NCBI GenBank assembly: GCA_000023185.1
Contig: CP001622.1
Span: 1,302,001-1,366,000, forward strand
DNA from: Rhizobium leguminosarum bv. trifolii WSM1325
GTDB taxonomy: Bacteria; Pseudomonadota; Alphaproteobacteria; Rhizobiales; Rhizobiaceae
Length of the DNA: 64,000 bases
Direction of reading: 5' to 3'
Below are positions 32,951 to 43,252 of this stretch, in pieces. Both the position numbers and the translations under genes were made by a program. The notes under the pieces were generated by a model, which saw nothing but the letters and a program-made list of their open reading frames with translations, searched no databases and was not told the DNA's origin. Position 1 is the first letter of the stretch. Each line of letters starts with the position of its first letter.

Positions 32951-33316
32951 ATGACTGAACTGCTCAGTTCTTATATTCCGATCGCTATCTTCATTGCTAT
33001 TGCGCTCGTCATCGGCCTGGCGCTGCTCATCGCGCCGTTCGCCGTGGCTTTCAAAGCGCCTGATTCGGAAAAGCTCTCGGCTTACGAATGCGGCTTCAAC
33101 GCTTTCGATGACGCCCGCATGAAGTTCGACATCCGCTTTTACCTCGTGTCGATTCTCTTCATCATCTTCGATCTCGAAGTCGCCTTCCTCTTTCCCTGGG
33201 CCGTGTCTTTCGGTGCCATCGGCTGGTTCGGCTTCTGGTCAATGATGGTCTTCCTTCTCGTGCTGACCATCGGCTTTATCTATGAATGGAAGAAGGGAGC
33301 CCTGGAATGGGAGTAG
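32951..33316 (+). CDS. nuoA: NADH-quinone oxidoreductase subunit A
   Basis: The product is 121 residues with three membrane helices ([20 protein letters not shown] first). The conserved loop [19 protein letters not shown] precedes helix 2, as in all NuoA. It sits at the hinge between membrane and peripheral arms of complex I. Starts at 32942, 32948 and 32951 are all in frame; I chose the last, giving the usual MTELLSSY start. First gene of the nuo operon; its last 10 bases overlap nuoB. Confidence 0.96.
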   Translation: MTELLSSYIPIAIFIAIALVIGLALLIAPFAVAFKAPDSEKLSAYECGFNAFDDARMKFDIRFYLVSILFIIFDLEVAFLFPWAVSFGAIGWFGFWSMMVFLLVLTIGFIYEWKKGALEWE

Positions 33317-33891
33317 CCCCTGTGAGCAATCAGCCGCTCGTCGCCCAGCAGCCGAAGGGGATCATCGATCCCTCGACCGGCAAGCCGGTCGGCAGCAACG
33401 ACCCATTTTTCGGTGAGATCAACAACGAGCTCGCCGACAAGGGTTTTCTCGTCACCTCGACCGACGAACTGATCAACTGGGCCCGCACCGGCTCGCTGAT
33501 GTGGATGACCTTCGGGCTTGCCTGCTGCGCCGTCGAAATGATGCAGCTGTCCATGCCGCGTTATGACGTCGAGCGCTTCGGTTTTGCGCCGCGCGCCTCG
33601 CCGCGCCAGTCCGACGTGATGATCGTCGCCGGCACGCTGACCAACAAGATGGCGCCGGCGCTGCGCAAGGTCTACGACCAGATGCCCGAGCCGCGTTATG
33701 TCATCTCGATGGGCTCCTGCGCCAATGGCGGCGGCTATTATCACTATTCCTATTCGGTGGTGCGCGGCTGTGACCGCATCGTGCCGATCGACATCTACGT
33801 GCCGGGCTGTCCCCCCACGGCAGAGGCGCTGCTTTACGGCGTGCTTCTGCTGCAGAAGAAGATCCGTCGTACCGGCACGATCGAACGCTAA
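33307..33891 (+). CDS. nuoB: NADH-quinone oxidoreductase subunit B
   Basis: The product is 194 residues and carries cluster N2. Its four ligands are C73 and C74 ([10 protein letters not shown]), C138 (MGSCANGGG) and C168 ([12 protein letters not shown]). The N-terminal ~35 residues are an alphaproteobacterial extension. It passes electrons to ubiquinone at the NuoB-NuoD interface. The ATG at 33307 overlaps the nuoA stop. Confidence 0.97.
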   Translation: MGVAPVSNQPLVAQQPKGIIDPSTGKPVGSNDPFFGEINNELADKGFLVTSTDELINWARTGSLMWMTFGLACCAVEMMQLSMPRYDVERFGFAPRASPRQSDVMIVAGTLTNKMAPALRKVYDQMPEPRYVISMGSCANGGGYYHYSYSVVRGCDRIVPIDIYVPGCPPTAEALLYGVLLLQKKIRRTGTIER

Positions 33892-33909
33892 GGGTTAAGG
33901 ACAAGGCAT

Positions 33910-34512
33910 ATGAGTGAAGCCCTGACTGAGCTTGCGTCCTACCTTGGCGAAGCGCGCGGCAACCTGATCGCCGCATCGCAGATGAAGTATGGCGAACTGA
34001 CGCTGACGACGACGGGTGAAAACCTGGTCGCACTTCTGACCTTCCTGCGCGACGACGCCAAATGCGGTTTCGTCAACCTGATCGATATTTGCGGCGTCGA
34101 CTGGCCGCAGCGCGAGCTGCGTTTCGATGTCGTCTACCACCTGCTGTCGCCGAAGAAGAACCTGCGTATCCGCGTCAAGGTCGCAACGGATGAAGATACG
34201 CCGGTCCCGTCGGCCTGCCCCGTCTATCCGGGCGCCGACTGGTTCGAGCGCGAGACCTGGGACATGTACGGCGTGCTCTTCACCGGCCATCCGGACCTGC
34301 GTCGCATCCTGACCGACTACGGCTTCGAAGGTCATCCGCTGCGCAAGGATTTCCCGACCACCGGCTTCGTTGAAGTGCGCTACGACGACGCGGCAAAGCG
34401 CGTCGTCTACGAGCCGGTCGAGCTGAAGCAGGAATTCCGCAACTTCGACTTTATGTCGCCATGGGAAGGCACGGAGTATGTGCTGCCGGGCGACGAAAAA
34501 GCGAAGCAATAA
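33910..34512 (+). CDS. nuoC: NADH-quinone oxidoreductase subunit C
   Basis: The product is 200 residues of the 30-kDa-subunit family. The signature is [20 protein letters not shown] followed by [16 protein letters not shown]. It lies in the peripheral arm next to NuoB and NuoD. nuoC and nuoD are separate genes here, not fused as in E. coli. AAGGACAAGG precedes the ATG. Confidence 0.97.
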   Translation: MSEALTELASYLGEARGNLIAASQMKYGELTLTTTGENLVALLTFLRDDAKCGFVNLIDICGVDWPQRELRFDVVYHLLSPKKNLRIRVKVATDEDTPVPSACPVYPGADWFERETWDMYGVLFTGHPDLRRILTDYGFEGHPLRKDFPTTGFVEVRYDDAAKRVVYEPVELKQEFRNFDFMSPWEGTEYVLPGDEKAKQ

Positions 34513-34576
34513 TTCAAGGTGGTTGGTGGGCTTAGCCCGCCATTCACTAGTTATCTGAGAACGCGAGCCCATCGCC

Positions 34577-35767
34577 ATGACAGAACATAACGTCCGCAAC
34601 TTCAATATCAATTTCGGACCGCAGCATCCGGCGGCGCACGGCGTTCTTCGTCTTGTCCTGGAGCTTGACGGCGAAATTGTGGAGCGTGTCGATCCGCATA
34701 TCGGCCTTTTGCATCGCGGCACCGAGAAGCTGATCGAGACCAAGACCTATCTTCAGGCCGTGCCCTATTTCGATCGCCTCGACTACGTCGCACCGATGAA
34801 CCAGGAACATGCCTATGCGATGGCCGTCGAAAAGCTGCTCGGCATCGAGATCCCGATTCGCGGCCAGCTGATCCGTGTTCTCTATTCGGAAATCGGCCGC
34901 ATCCTGTCGCACCTTCTGAACGTCACGACGCAGGCCATGGACGTCGGCGCGCTGACGCCGCCGCTCTGGGGCTTCGAAGAGCGTGAAAAGCTGATGGTGT
35001 TCTACGAGCGCGCCAGCGGCTCGCGCATGCATGCCGCTTATATCCGTCCGGGCGGCGTCCACCAGGATCTGCCCGAACAGCTCGTGCAGGATATCGGCGC
35101 CTGGTGCGATCCGTTCCTGAAGGCGCTCGATGACATCGACAACCTGTTGACCGGCAACCGCATCTTCAAGCAGCGCAACGTCGATATCGGCGTCGTCTCG
35201 CTGGAGGAATGCTGGGCTTGGGGCTTCTCCGGCGTCATGGTGCGCGGTTCGGGTGCGGCCTGGGATCTGCGTCGCGCCCAGCCCTATGAATGTTATTCCG
35301 ATCTCGAATTCGATATCCCGATCGGCAAGAATGGCGACAACTACGACCGTTATCTGATCCGCATGATCGAGATGCGCGAATCGGTCCGCATCATGAAGCA
35401 ATGCGTCAACCGCCTGCTCTCGGATGCCAGGACCGGTCCTTTCTCGTCGATCGACGGCAAGGTCGTGCCGCCGAAGCGCGGCGAGATGAAGCGCTCGATG
35501 GAAGCGCTGATCCACCACTTCAAGCTCTATACCGAAGGCTACCATGTGCCGGCCGGCGAGGTTTACGCCGCCGTCGAGGCGCCGAAGGGCGAATTCGGTG
35601 TCTATCTCGTCTCCGACGGCACCAACAAGCCCTATCGCTGCAAGATCCGCGCGCCCGGTTATGCCCATCTGCAGGCGATGGACTTCATGTGCCGCGGCCA
35701 CCAGCTTGCCGACGTCGCGGCCGTCCTCGGCTCGCTCGACATCGTCTTCGGCGAGGTGGATCGCTGA
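34577..35767 (+). CDS. nuoD: NADH-quinone oxidoreductase subunit D
   Basis: The product is 396 residues of the 49-kDa family. [20 protein letters not shown] at the N-terminus and the quinone-pocket loop [10 protein letters not shown] are typical; the C-terminus ends in [13 protein letters not shown]. It forms the ubiquinone-binding site with NuoB. Its stop overlaps by one base the start of the small exported-protein gene, so that gene belongs to the operon. Confidence 0.97.
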   Translation: MTEHNVRNFNINFGPQHPAAHGVLRLVLELDGEIVERVDPHIGLLHRGTEKLIETKTYLQAVPYFDRLDYVAPMNQEHAYAMAVEKLLGIEIPIRGQLIRVLYSEIGRILSHLLNVTTQAMDVGALTPPLWGFEEREKLMVFYERASGSRMHAAYIRPGGVHQDLPEQLVQDIGAWCDPFLKALDDIDNLLTGNRIFKQRNVDIGVVSLEECWAWGFSGVMVRGSGAAWDLRRAQPYECYSDLEFDIPIGKNGDNYDRYLIRMIEMRESVRIMKQCVNRLLSDARTGPFSSIDGKVVPPKRGEMKRSMEALIHHFKLYTEGYHVPAGEVYAAVEAPKGEFGVYLVSDGTNKPYRCKIRAPGYAHLQAMDFMCRGHQLADVAAVLGSLDIVFGEVDR

Positions 35768-36039
35768 TGCAGCTTCTGCCGCTGGCCGTCGTTATCCTTC
35801 TTTCGGCATCCGGGGTTTCGGCTCAGGAATCCGATAGCCTCGGCACGCCGCTCGGCCATAAGGAAGAGACGCCGCCGGCGCAGCAATCGTCCATGGGTGA
35901 GCTTTTGTCCAAGGGCTATCAGATCAAGGCTGCCATTCCGAACGGCAGCAAATTCGTAGTGTTTATGCAAAAAGACCAGTCGGCCTATGCCTGCGAAATG
36001 CAGTCTTTGACCGCTTCGCGGTGTGGAACCTTAAACTGA
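35767..36039 (+). CDS. Small exported protein inside the nuo operon
   Basis: The product is 90 residues. [19 protein letters not shown] is a signal peptide with cleavage before QESDS; the mature ~71-residue protein is probably periplasmic. The mature part ends FMQKDQSAYACEMQSLTASR-CGTLN, with two cysteines that could pair. The start codon overlaps the nuoD stop (TGATG), and nuoE begins 16 bases after its stop, so it is translated as part of the operon. It is not a recognised core or accessory complex I subunit. I know of no assigned function. Confidence 0.82.
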   Translation: MQLLPLAVVILLSASGVSAQESDSLGTPLGHKEETPPAQQSSMGELLSKGYQIKAAIPNGSKFVVFMQKDQSAYACEMQSLTASRCGTLN

Positions 36040-36055
36040 CAAGGCGTGAGAAAGA

Positions 36056-37222
36056 ATGTCCGTTCGTCGATTAGCCGAAGATCAATTTCAGCCTGCCGCA
36101 TTCGCCTTCAGCGATGAGAATGCGGTCTGGGCGGACAAGACGATCCAGAAATACCCCGCCGGCCGCCAGCAATCGGCGGTCATTCCGCTGTTGATGCGGG
36201 CGCAGGAGCAGGACGGCTGGGTCACGCGCGCGGCGATCGAAAAGATCGCCGACATGCTTGATATGGCCTATATCCGCGTGCTCGAGGTCGCGACCTTCTA
36301 TACGCAGTTCCAGCTGCATCCGGTTGGTACCCGCGCCCATGTCCAGGTCTGCGGTACGACGCCCTGCATGCTGCGCGGCTCGGAAGCGCTGATGTCGGTC
36401 TGCAAGAGCAAGATCCATGCCCATGCCTTCGAGCGCAATGCCGAAGGCACGCTATCCTGGGAAGAGGTCGAATGTCTCGGGGCCTGCGTCAACGCCCCGA
36501 TGGTGATGATCGGCAAGGACACCTATGAAGACCTGACGCCCGCGCGTCTCGAAGAGATCATCGACGTCTTTGCCGCCGGCAATGGCGCCAGCATCAAGCC
36601 CGGCACCCAGATCGACCGGGTGTTTTCGGCGCCCGAAGGCGGCCTGACCTCGCTGACGACGGAAGAGCCGAAGGCAAGGACCCGCGCCAAGAAGGCCGAT
36701 GCCGAAACCGTATCGGCTCCAGTCGACGCCGCGCCGGTTCCTCCCTCCGAGGCCGCCCGCCCGAAGAGCACCGATGCCGAGACCAATGCTGCCCTGAAGA
36801 CTCCGGCGACGGCGCCGAAGGCGGCTGCGAAAAACGCAAAGGCAGCCGAGCAGCAGCCGATATCAGGCACGGCGGCTGCCGAACCGGCGCCGAAAGCTGC
36901 CGTCAAGGCTGAAGCCGCCTCGGCGGAAAAGCCTGCTCTGACCGACAAGAATCGGCCGGCCGGCATCGAAAAGCCCGCCGCACCTGATGATCTGAAGATG
37001 ATCTCGGGTGTCGGCCCGAAGATCGAGGCGACGTTGAACGAAATCGGCATCTTCACCTTCGCGCAGGTCGCAGGCTGGAAGAAGGCCGAACGCGAATGGG
37101 TCGATGGCTATTTGAATTTCCGCGGCCGCGTCGAACGCGATGTTTGGGTCAAGCAGGCCAAGGCGCTCGCCAAGGGCGGGGAAGCGGAATATATCAAGGT
37201 CTTCGGCAAGAAGCCGCGGTAA
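36056..37222 (+). CDS. nuoE: NADH-quinone oxidoreductase subunit E with C-terminal HHH extension
   Basis: The product is 388 residues, about twice the usual NuoE. Residues 1-190 are the 24-kDa subunit with [2Fe-2S] ligands C99, C104, C140 and C144 (CGTTPC ... CLGAC). Residues ~195-310 are an Ala/Pro/Lys-rich, probably disordered linker. Residues ~315-388 are a helix-hairpin-helix-like domain (DDLKMISGVGPKIEATLNEI). The same domain ends the protein at 38540-39220. NuoE forms the NADH-dehydrogenase module with NuoF; the role of the extension is unknown, possibly assembly or membrane/nucleoid contact. Confidence 0.95.
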   Translation: MSVRRLAEDQFQPAAFAFSDENAVWADKTIQKYPAGRQQSAVIPLLMRAQEQDGWVTRAAIEKIADMLDMAYIRVLEVATFYTQFQLHPVGTRAHVQVCGTTPCMLRGSEALMSVCKSKIHAHAFERNAEGTLSWEEVECLGACVNAPMVMIGKDTYEDLTPARLEEIIDVFAAGNGASIKPGTQIDRVFSAPEGGLTSLTTEEPKARTRAKKADAETVSAPVDAAPVPPSEAARPKSTDAETNAALKTPATAPKAAAKNAKAAEQQPISGTAAAEPAPKAAVKAEAASAEKPALTDKNRPAGIEKPAAPDDLKMISGVGPKIEATLNEIGIFTFAQVAGWKKAEREWVDGYLNFRGRVERDVWVKQAKALAKGGEAEYIKVFGKKPR

Positions 37223-37232
37223 GAGGTGAAGC

Positions 37233-38537
37233 ATGTTACAAGATAAAGACCGCATCTTTACCAACATCTACGGCCTCAAGGACAAATCCCTGAAGGGCGC
37301 GATGAGTCGCGGCCACTGGGACGGCACCAAGCAGATCCTCGAAAAGGGCCGCGACTGGATCATCAATGAGATGAAGGCGTCAGGCCTTCGCGGTCGTGGT
37401 GGCGCCGGTTTCCCGACCGGCCTCAAATGGTCCTTCATGCCGAAGGAAAGCGACGGCCGGCCGCATTATCTCGTCGTCAACGCCGACGAATCCGAGCCTG
37501 GCACCTGCAAAGACCGCGACATCATGCGCCACGATCCGCATACGCTGATCGAAGGCTGCGTCATCGCGAGTTTCGCGATGGGCGCCAATGCGGCTTACAT
37601 CTACGTGCGCGGCGAATATATCCGCGAGCGCGAAGCGCTGCAGGCGGCGATCGACGAATGCTATGATTATGGCCTGCTCGGCAAGAACAACAAGCTCGGC
37701 TGGGACATGGATATCTTCGTCCATCACGGCGCCGGCGCCTATATTTGCGGCGAGGAAACCGCGCTGCTCGAAAGCCTTGAAGGCAAGAAGGGCCAGCCGC
37801 GTCTGAAGCCGCCGTTCCCGGCCAATATGGGCCTCTACGGCTGCCCGACGACGGTCAACAACGTCGAATCGATCGCTGTTGCGCCGACCATCCTGCGCCG
37901 CGGCGCCGGCTGGTTCTCGGCCATCGGCCGTCCGAACAATGTCGGCACCAAGCTGTTCATGCTCTCCGGCCACGTCAACAAGCCGTGCACGGTTGAAGAG
38001 GAAATGGGCATCACCTTCCGCGAACTGGTCGACCGCCATGCCGGCGGCATTCGCGGCGGCTGGGACAACCTGCTTGCCGTCATTCCAGGCGGGGCATCCT
38101 GCCCGATCGTTCCGGCCAAGGACATCATCGATTGCCCGATGGATTTCGACGGCCTGCGCGGCGTCGGCTCTTCCTTCGGTACGGCCGCCGCGATAGTCAT
38201 GGACAAGTCCACCGACGTCATCAAGGCGATCGCCCGTATCTCCGCCTTCTTCAAGCATGAGAGCTGCGGCCAGTGCACGCCCTGCCGCGAAGGCACGGGC
38301 TGGATGTGGCGTGTGATGGAGCGCATGGCCAAGGGCAATGCCCAGAAGCGCGAAATCGACATGCTGTTCCAGGTGACGAAGCAGATCGAAGGCCACACCA
38401 TTTGTGCGCTCGGCGATGCCGCGGCATGGCCGGTGCAGGGTCTGATCCGTAACTTCCGTCCCGAGATCGAAAAGCGCATCGACCAGTATACGGCGAGCGC
38501 GCTTGATCACGGTGCGGTTCTGGAGGCGGCTGAATAA
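37233..38537 (+). CDS. nuoF: NADH-quinone oxidoreductase subunit F
   Basis: The product is 434 residues of the 51-kDa family. [20 protein letters not shown] is the NADH/FMN-binding loop, and the [4Fe-4S] N3 ligands lie in [16 protein letters not shown] and [14 protein letters not shown]. It oxidises NADH and passes electrons through FMN to the Fe-S chain. It follows nuoE by 10 bases. Confidence 0.97.
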   Translation: MLQDKDRIFTNIYGLKDKSLKGAMSRGHWDGTKQILEKGRDWIINEMKASGLRGRGGAGFPTGLKWSFMPKESDGRPHYLVVNADESEPGTCKDRDIMRHDPHTLIEGCVIASFAMGANAAYIYVRGEYIREREALQAAIDECYDYGLLGKNNKLGWDMDIFVHHGAGAYICGEETALLESLEGKKGQPRLKPPFPANMGLYGCPTTVNNVESIAVAPTILRRGAGWFSAIGRPNNVGTKLFMLSGHVNKPCTVEEEMGITFRELVDRHAGGIRGGWDNLLAVIPGGASCPIVPAKDIIDCPMDFDGLRGVGSSFGTAAAIVMDKSTDVIKAIARISAFFKHESCGQCTPCREGTGWMWRVMERMAKGNAQKREIDMLFQVTKQIEGHTICALGDAAAWPVQGLIRNFRPEIEKRIDQYTASALDHGAVLEAAE

Positions 38538-38539
38538 TC

Positions 38540-39220
38540 ATGGCGGACAACGCATCCAAGAGTGGGAAGAAGGAAGAAGTCGCCGATTTCGCGGCCGGTT
38601 TCGGCCGTCTTGCCGCCGAGATGCTGGAAAATGCACGGGCGATGCCGGTGCATCCGCTGATGGCGCAGCCCGCGGCAGCCTTTGCCGCCGCAACGGCGAT
38701 CGGCTTTGGTTTCTCGACCCAGATGGCCGGCGCTTTCTTCGGTGCCTGGCAGAGCGCCCTGGAAACGACCGGCAAGGTCGCCGCCGCCCTCGATGACACG
38801 CCGCCGGACGAACTGAAGCCCGATGTCGATATCCGGCCGGAGAATATTCGCTCGGAGGTCAAGGCTTTCACCAAGCCGCGGGCCGACAAGAAGGCAAGGC
38901 CGACATTGACTGTCGTCAAGCCGGTCAGCGAGTCGATCCCACCCAGCCAAACGAAGGCCAGCCAGCCAAAGCCGGCGGTGAAGGCAAAACCGGTTGCGCG
39001 GGGGAAGGCCGACGATCTCAAGCTGATTGCCGGCATCGGCCCGAAGCTGGAGCAGGTGCTGAACGCCAAGGGCGTTCGCAGCTTTGCCGAGATCGCTGCC
39101 TGGACCGACGAGGAAATCGCCCGGTTCGACGCTGAACTCGGCTTCAACGGCCGCATCGGCCGTGACGACTGGACCGGCCAGGCGAAAGTTCTGGCGGGGC
39201 GGAGCCGCAGAAAGAAATGA
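38540..39220 (+). CDS. Helix-hairpin-helix protein inside the nuo operon
   Basis: The product is 226 residues, between nuoF (2 bases before) and nuoG. Residues ~10-90 are Ala-rich and helical (AAGFGRLAAEMLENARAMPV; AFFGAWQSALETTGKVAAAL), vaguely phasin-like. Residues ~100-150 are a Lys/Pro-rich linker. Residues ~155-226 are a helix-hairpin-helix-like domain (DDLKLIAGIGPKLEQVLNAK) clearly related to the NuoE C-terminus. No Fe-S ligands are present, so it is not a redox subunit. Its position suggests a role in complex I assembly or attachment; I infer, not show, this. Confidence 0.8.
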   Translation: MADNASKSGKKEEVADFAAGFGRLAAEMLENARAMPVHPLMAQPAAAFAAATAIGFGFSTQMAGAFFGAWQSALETTGKVAAALDDTPPDELKPDVDIRPENIRSEVKAFTKPRADKKARPTLTVVKPVSESIPPSQTKASQPKPAVKAKPVARGKADDLKLIAGIGPKLEQVLNAKGVRSFAEIAAWTDEEIARFDAELGFNGRIGRDDWTGQAKVLAGRSRRKK

Positions 39221-39438
39221 ACTATCCGGCCGTGTCGATCGGCCGGAAAGATGGGCAGGTCGGCGGACGGGCGGGGGCCTGAAGATGCCGGTGCGGGTTC
39301 CGGATCTGGAATGCGCGACAGAGAATTTGGGCGACATCAGATGTCGGCAGGACGAAAGATCCGGCTTGGCAATGAGAGTGTTGCAAAAATAGGTTTGTTT
39401 GCCGTCATCAGGCAAACGGGAAACAGGACTGAGCGACG

Positions 39439-41520
39439 ATGGCAAAACTGAGGATTGACGGCAACGAGATCGAAGTTCCGGATCATTTCACGCTATTGCA
39501 GGCGTGCGAGGATGCCGGTGCCGAGGTTCCGCGCTTCTGCTTCCATGAGCGCCTGTCGGTTGCCGGCAATTGCCGCATGTGCCTTGTCGAGGTGAAGGGC
39601 GGCCCGCCGAAGCCGCAGGCTTCCTGCGCCATGAGCGTGCGCGACATCCGCGGCGGCCCGAACGGCGAACTGCCTGAGGTTTTCACCAACACCCCGATGG
39701 TCAAGAAGGCCCGCGAAGGTGTGATGGAATTCCTGCTGATCAACCATCCGCTCGATTGCCCGATCTGCGACCAGGGCGGCGAATGCGACCTGCAGGACCA
39801 GGCGATGGCCTTCGGCATAGACACCTCGCGCTATCAGGAAGACAAGCGCGCCGTCGAGGACAAGTATATCGGCCCGCTCGTCAAGACGGTGATGAACCGC
39901 TGCATCCACTGCACGCGCTGCGTCCGCTTCACCACCGAGGTCGCCGGCATTTCCGAACTCGGCCTGATCGGCCGCGGCGAGGATGCCGAGATCACCACCT
40001 ATCTCGAACAGGCGATGACCTCCGAGCTGCAGGGCAACGTCGTCGACCTTTGCCCGGTTGGCGCACTCACCTCGAAGCCCTTCGCCTTCACCGCGCGCCC
40101 GTGGGAATTGAACAAGACCGAATCGATCGACGTCATGGACGCCGTCGGTTCGGCAATCCGCGTCGACACTCGCGGCCGTGAGGTCATGCGCATCCTGCCG
40201 CGCGTCAATGAAGCGATCAACGAGGAGTGGATCTCCGATAAGAGCCGCTTCATCTGGGACGGCCTGAAGACCCAGCGCCTCGACCGGCCCTATGTTCGCC
40301 GCGACGGCCGCCTGCAGCCCGCCACCTGGGCCGAAGCCTTCGGCGCAATCAAGGCCGCCGTCGGCGCCACCTCGGGCGACAAGATCGGCGCGATATCAGG
40401 CGACCTCGCTTCCGTCGAGGAAATGTATGCGCTCTCCGAACTGGTGAAGTCGCTGGGGTCGGTCAATCTCGACTGTCGCCAGGATGGGGCGGCACTCGAT
40501 CCGTCGCTCGGCCGTTCTAGCTACCTGTTCAACCCGACGATCTCGGGCATCGACCAGGCCGACGCGCTGTTGATCATCGGCGCCAATCCGCGCTTCGAGG
40601 CAGCCATCCTCAACGCCCGCATCCGCAAGCGCTGGCGCCGCGGCAAGTTCCCGATCGGCGTCATCGGCGAGCTGGCTGAACTGCGCTACAGCTATGATTA
40701 CCTCGGCGGCGGTCCCGACACGCTGAAGGATCTGGTCGACGGTACCCACGCCTTCGCGGACGTGCTGAAGAATGCCGCCAAGCCGATGATCATCATCGGC
40801 CAGGGTGCGCTGGCGCGCACCGACGGCGCCGGCGTTCTCGCCAGTGCTGCCAAGCTCGCCGGCTCGGTCGGCGTGGTCGCCGAAGGCTGGAACGGCTTTG
40901 CCGTCCTCCATACCGCTGCCTCGCGCGTCGGCGGTCTCGACCTCGGCTTCGTGCCGGGCGCCAAGGGCGTCAATGCCGCCGAGATGCTGACGGCGATGGA
41001 CGTGCTCTTCCTGCTCGGTGCCGACGAACTCGACTTCACCGCCAAGAAGGCCAAGCTCACCGTCTATATCGGCTCGCATGGCGATAACGGCGCGCACCAT
41101 GCCGACGTCATCCTGCCGGCGGCAGCCTATACCGAAAAGTCCGGCACCTGGGTCAACACCGAAGGCCGCGTCCAGATGGGCAACCGCGCAGGTTTTGCGC
41201 CGGGTGATGCCCGCGAGGACTGGGCGATCATCCGCGCCCTTTCCGACGTGCTCGGCAAGAAGCTTCCCTTCGATTCGCTCAGCGAATTGCGTGTCCGGCT
41301 CTATGCCGCTTTCCCGCATTTCGCTGCCATCGACGAGATCGCCGAAACCGATAGCGCCCAAATTGCCGCAGTTGCGAAAAAAGCCGGCAAGATGAACAAA
41401 TCCGGGTTTGCGTCGCCGGTGAAAGACTTCTATTTGACGAACCCGATAGCGCGTGCCTCGGCTGTCATGGCGGAGTGCTCGGCATTGGCCCGCAACAACT
41501 TCAAAGTCGCGGCAGAGTAA
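39439..41520 (+). CDS. nuoG: NADH-quinone oxidoreductase subunit G
   Basis: The product is 693 residues. The N-terminal [2Fe-2S] domain uses the cysteines of RFCFHERLSVAGNCRMC; HPLDCPICDQGGECDLQDQA carries the His/Cys-ligated N5 cluster; NRCIHCTRCVRF supplies part of N4. The C-terminal two-thirds is the molybdopterin-oxidoreductase-like fold without cofactor. It conducts electrons through the peripheral arm. A hairpin GTTTGCC/GGCAAAC (39397-39417) lies in the 218-base gap before it, which holds no gene. Confidence 0.97.
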   Translation: MAKLRIDGNEIEVPDHFTLLQACEDAGAEVPRFCFHERLSVAGNCRMCLVEVKGGPPKPQASCAMSVRDIRGGPNGELPEVFTNTPMVKKAREGVMEFLLINHPLDCPICDQGGECDLQDQAMAFGIDTSRYQEDKRAVEDKYIGPLVKTVMNRCIHCTRCVRFTTEVAGISELGLIGRGEDAEITTYLEQAMTSELQGNVVDLCPVGALTSKPFAFTARPWELNKTESIDVMDAVGSAIRVDTRGREVMRILPRVNEAINEEWISDKSRFIWDGLKTQRLDRPYVRRDGRLQPATWAEAFGAIKAAVGATSGDKIGAISGDLASVEEMYALSELVKSLGSVNLDCRQDGAALDPSLGRSSYLFNPTISGIDQADALLIIGANPRFEAAILNARIRKRWRRGKFPIGVIGELAELRYSYDYLGGGPDTLKDLVDGTHAFADVLKNAAKPMIIIGQGALARTDGAGVLASAAKLAGSVGVVAEGWNGFAVLHTAASRVGGLDLGFVPGAKGVNAAEMLTAMDVLFLLGADELDFTAKKAKLTVYIGSHGDNGAHHADVILPAAAYTEKSGTWVNTEGRVQMGNRAGFAPGDAREDWAIIRALSDVLGKKLPFDSLSELRVRLYAAFPHFAAIDEIAETDSAQIAAVAKKAGKMNKSGFASPVKDFYLTNPIARASAVMAECSALARNNFKVAAE

Positions 41521-41532
41521 GGGCAGGGGACT

Positions 41533-42576
41533 ATGGATTCTTTCTTTTCGACCTATGTCTGGCCGGCGATCATCATGATCGGTCAGTCGCTGCTGCTTCT
41601 CGTCTGCCTGCTCGTCTTCATCGCCTATGTACTGCTCGCCGACCGCAAGATCTGGGCGGCCGTGCAACTGCGCCGCGGCCCGAACGTCGTCGGTCCCTTC
41701 GGCCTGTTCCAGTCCTTCGCCGACCTTTTGAAGTTCGTCTTCAAGGAACCGGTCATTCCGGCCGGCGCCAACAAGGCGGTGTTCCTGCTTGCCCCGCTGG
41801 TGACGGTGCTTCTGGCGCTGTCCACCTGGGCGGTGGTGCCGCTGGCCGACGGATGGGTGATCGCCAACATCAATGTCGGCATCCTCTATATTTTCGCGAT
41901 CTCCTCGCTCGAGGTTTACGGCATCATCATGGGCGGCTGGGCTTCGAACTCGAAGTATCCGTTCCTCGGCGCGCTGCGCTCGGCGGCGCAAATGGTGTCC
42001 TATGAAGTCTCGATCGGCTTCGTCATCGTCACCGTGCTTCTCTGCGTCGGCTCGCTGAACCTGACCGATATCGTCAATGCGCAGCATACCGGCCTCGGCA
42101 CCATGCTCGGCCTGCCGGCGTCGTTCCTCGACTGGCACTGGCTGTCGCTCTTCCCGATGTTCATCATCTTCTTCATTTCGGCGCTCGCCGAAACGAACCG
42201 CCCGCCCTTCGACCTCCCGGAAGCCGAATCGGAACTCGTCGCCGGCTTCATGGTCGAATACGGCTCCTCGCCATACATGATGTTCATGCTCGGCGAATAT
42301 GCGGCCGTCTGCCTGATGTGCGCGCTGACGACGATCCTCTTCCTCGGCGGCTGGCTGCCCCCGGTCGATATCTGGATCCTCAACTGGGTCCCAGGCATCA
42401 TCTGGTTCACGCTGAAGGCCTGCCTGGTGTTCTTCATGTTCGCGATGGTCAAGGCCTTCGTTCCGCGCTACCGCTACGATCAGCTCATGCGCCTCGGCTG
42501 GAAGGTATTCCTGCCGCTGTCGCTCGCCATGGTCGTCATCGTTGCATTCGTGCTGAAACTGATGGGTTGGGCATGA
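41533..42576 (+). CDS. nuoH: NADH-quinone oxidoreductase subunit H
   Basis: The product is 347 residues with about eight helices. Diagnostic blocks are [20 protein letters not shown] and the quinone-cavity loop [20 protein letters not shown]. It joins the peripheral and membrane arms and shapes the ubiquinone tunnel. It follows nuoG by 12 bases. Confidence 0.97.
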   Translation: MDSFFSTYVWPAIIMIGQSLLLLVCLLVFIAYVLLADRKIWAAVQLRRGPNVVGPFGLFQSFADLLKFVFKEPVIPAGANKAVFLLAPLVTVLLALSTWAVVPLADGWVIANINVGILYIFAISSLEVYGIIMGGWASNSKYPFLGALRSAAQMVSYEVSIGFVIVTVLLCVGSLNLTDIVNAQHTGLGTMLGLPASFLDWHWLSLFPMFIIFFISALAETNRPPFDLPEAESELVAGFMVEYGSSPYMMFMLGEYAAVCLMCALTTILFLGGWLPPVDIWILNWVPGIIWFTLKACLVFFMFAMVKAFVPRYRYDQLMRLGWKVFLPLSLAMVVIVAFVLKLMGWA

Positions 42577-42616
42577 TCATGCCCACTCTCGTTTCCGGCA
42601 AAATTGGAGGTTGAAG

Positions 42617-43108
42617 ATGGCAAGCTTGTCCGGCTCCATCAGCTCGCTGTTTCTCAAGGAATTCGTCGGCGCGTTCTTTCTGTCGATGCGCTATTTCTTC
42701 CGCCAGAAGGCGACGATCAACTATCCCTTCGAAAAGGGTCCGGTTTCCCCGCGTTTCCGCGGCGAGCATGCGTTGCGCCGTTATCCGAACGGCGAAGAAC
42801 GCTGCATCGCCTGCAAGCTCTGCGAGGCGATCTGTCCTGCCCAGGCGATCACCATCGAGGCCGGTCCGCGCCGCAATGATGGCACGCGCCGCACGGTGCG
42901 CTACGACATCGACATGGTGAAGTGCATCTATTGCGGCTTCTGCCAGGAAGCCTGCCCGGTCGACGCGATCGTCGAAGGCCCGAATTTCGAATTTGCGACG
43001 GAAACCCGCGAAGAGCTCTACTTCGACAAGGCGCGGCTTCTGGACAACGGAGACCGGTGGGAGCGCGAAATCGCTCGCAACATCGCGATCGACTCGCCGT
43101 ACCGCTGA
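42617..43108 (+). CDS. nuoI: NADH-quinone oxidoreductase subunit I
   Basis: The product is 163 residues. Two ferredoxin-type [4Fe-4S] motifs are complete: C63, C66, C69, C73 ([12 protein letters not shown]) and C103, C106, C109, C113 ([12 protein letters not shown]), for clusters N6a and N6b. GGAGG is 6 bases before the ATG at 42617. The next gene, nuoJ, follows after 144 bases that contain a nested hairpin (GGGCAG/CTGCCC). Confidence 0.97.
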   Translation: MASLSGSISSLFLKEFVGAFFLSMRYFFRQKATINYPFEKGPVSPRFRGEHALRRYPNGEERCIACKLCEAICPAQAITIEAGPRRNDGTRRTVRYDIDMVKCIYCGFCQEACPVDAIVEGPNFEFATETREELYFDKARLLDNGDRWEREIARNIAIDSPYR

Positions 43109-43252
43109 TTGAGATTTTGAAATGCCGCGGTGGAGCGCAGTTGCTCCTGTCGCGGTCAATATGCACAGGAGCTTTGCCGGTTAGCGCCAGCGAAAGCTCC
43201 ATCGGGCAGGGAAACTCCCGGCTGCCCGGGGGAAGATGAAAAAGGCACCAAC

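Noticed and set aside
40396..42138. 580-codon minus-strand open frame antisense to nuoG-nuoH
   Set aside because: It mirrors the reading frames of well-supported nuo genes in GC-rich DNA and encodes a low-complexity Arg/His/Asp-rich product; other long antisense frames (for example 20655-22058 and 44180-45514) were rejected for the same reason.
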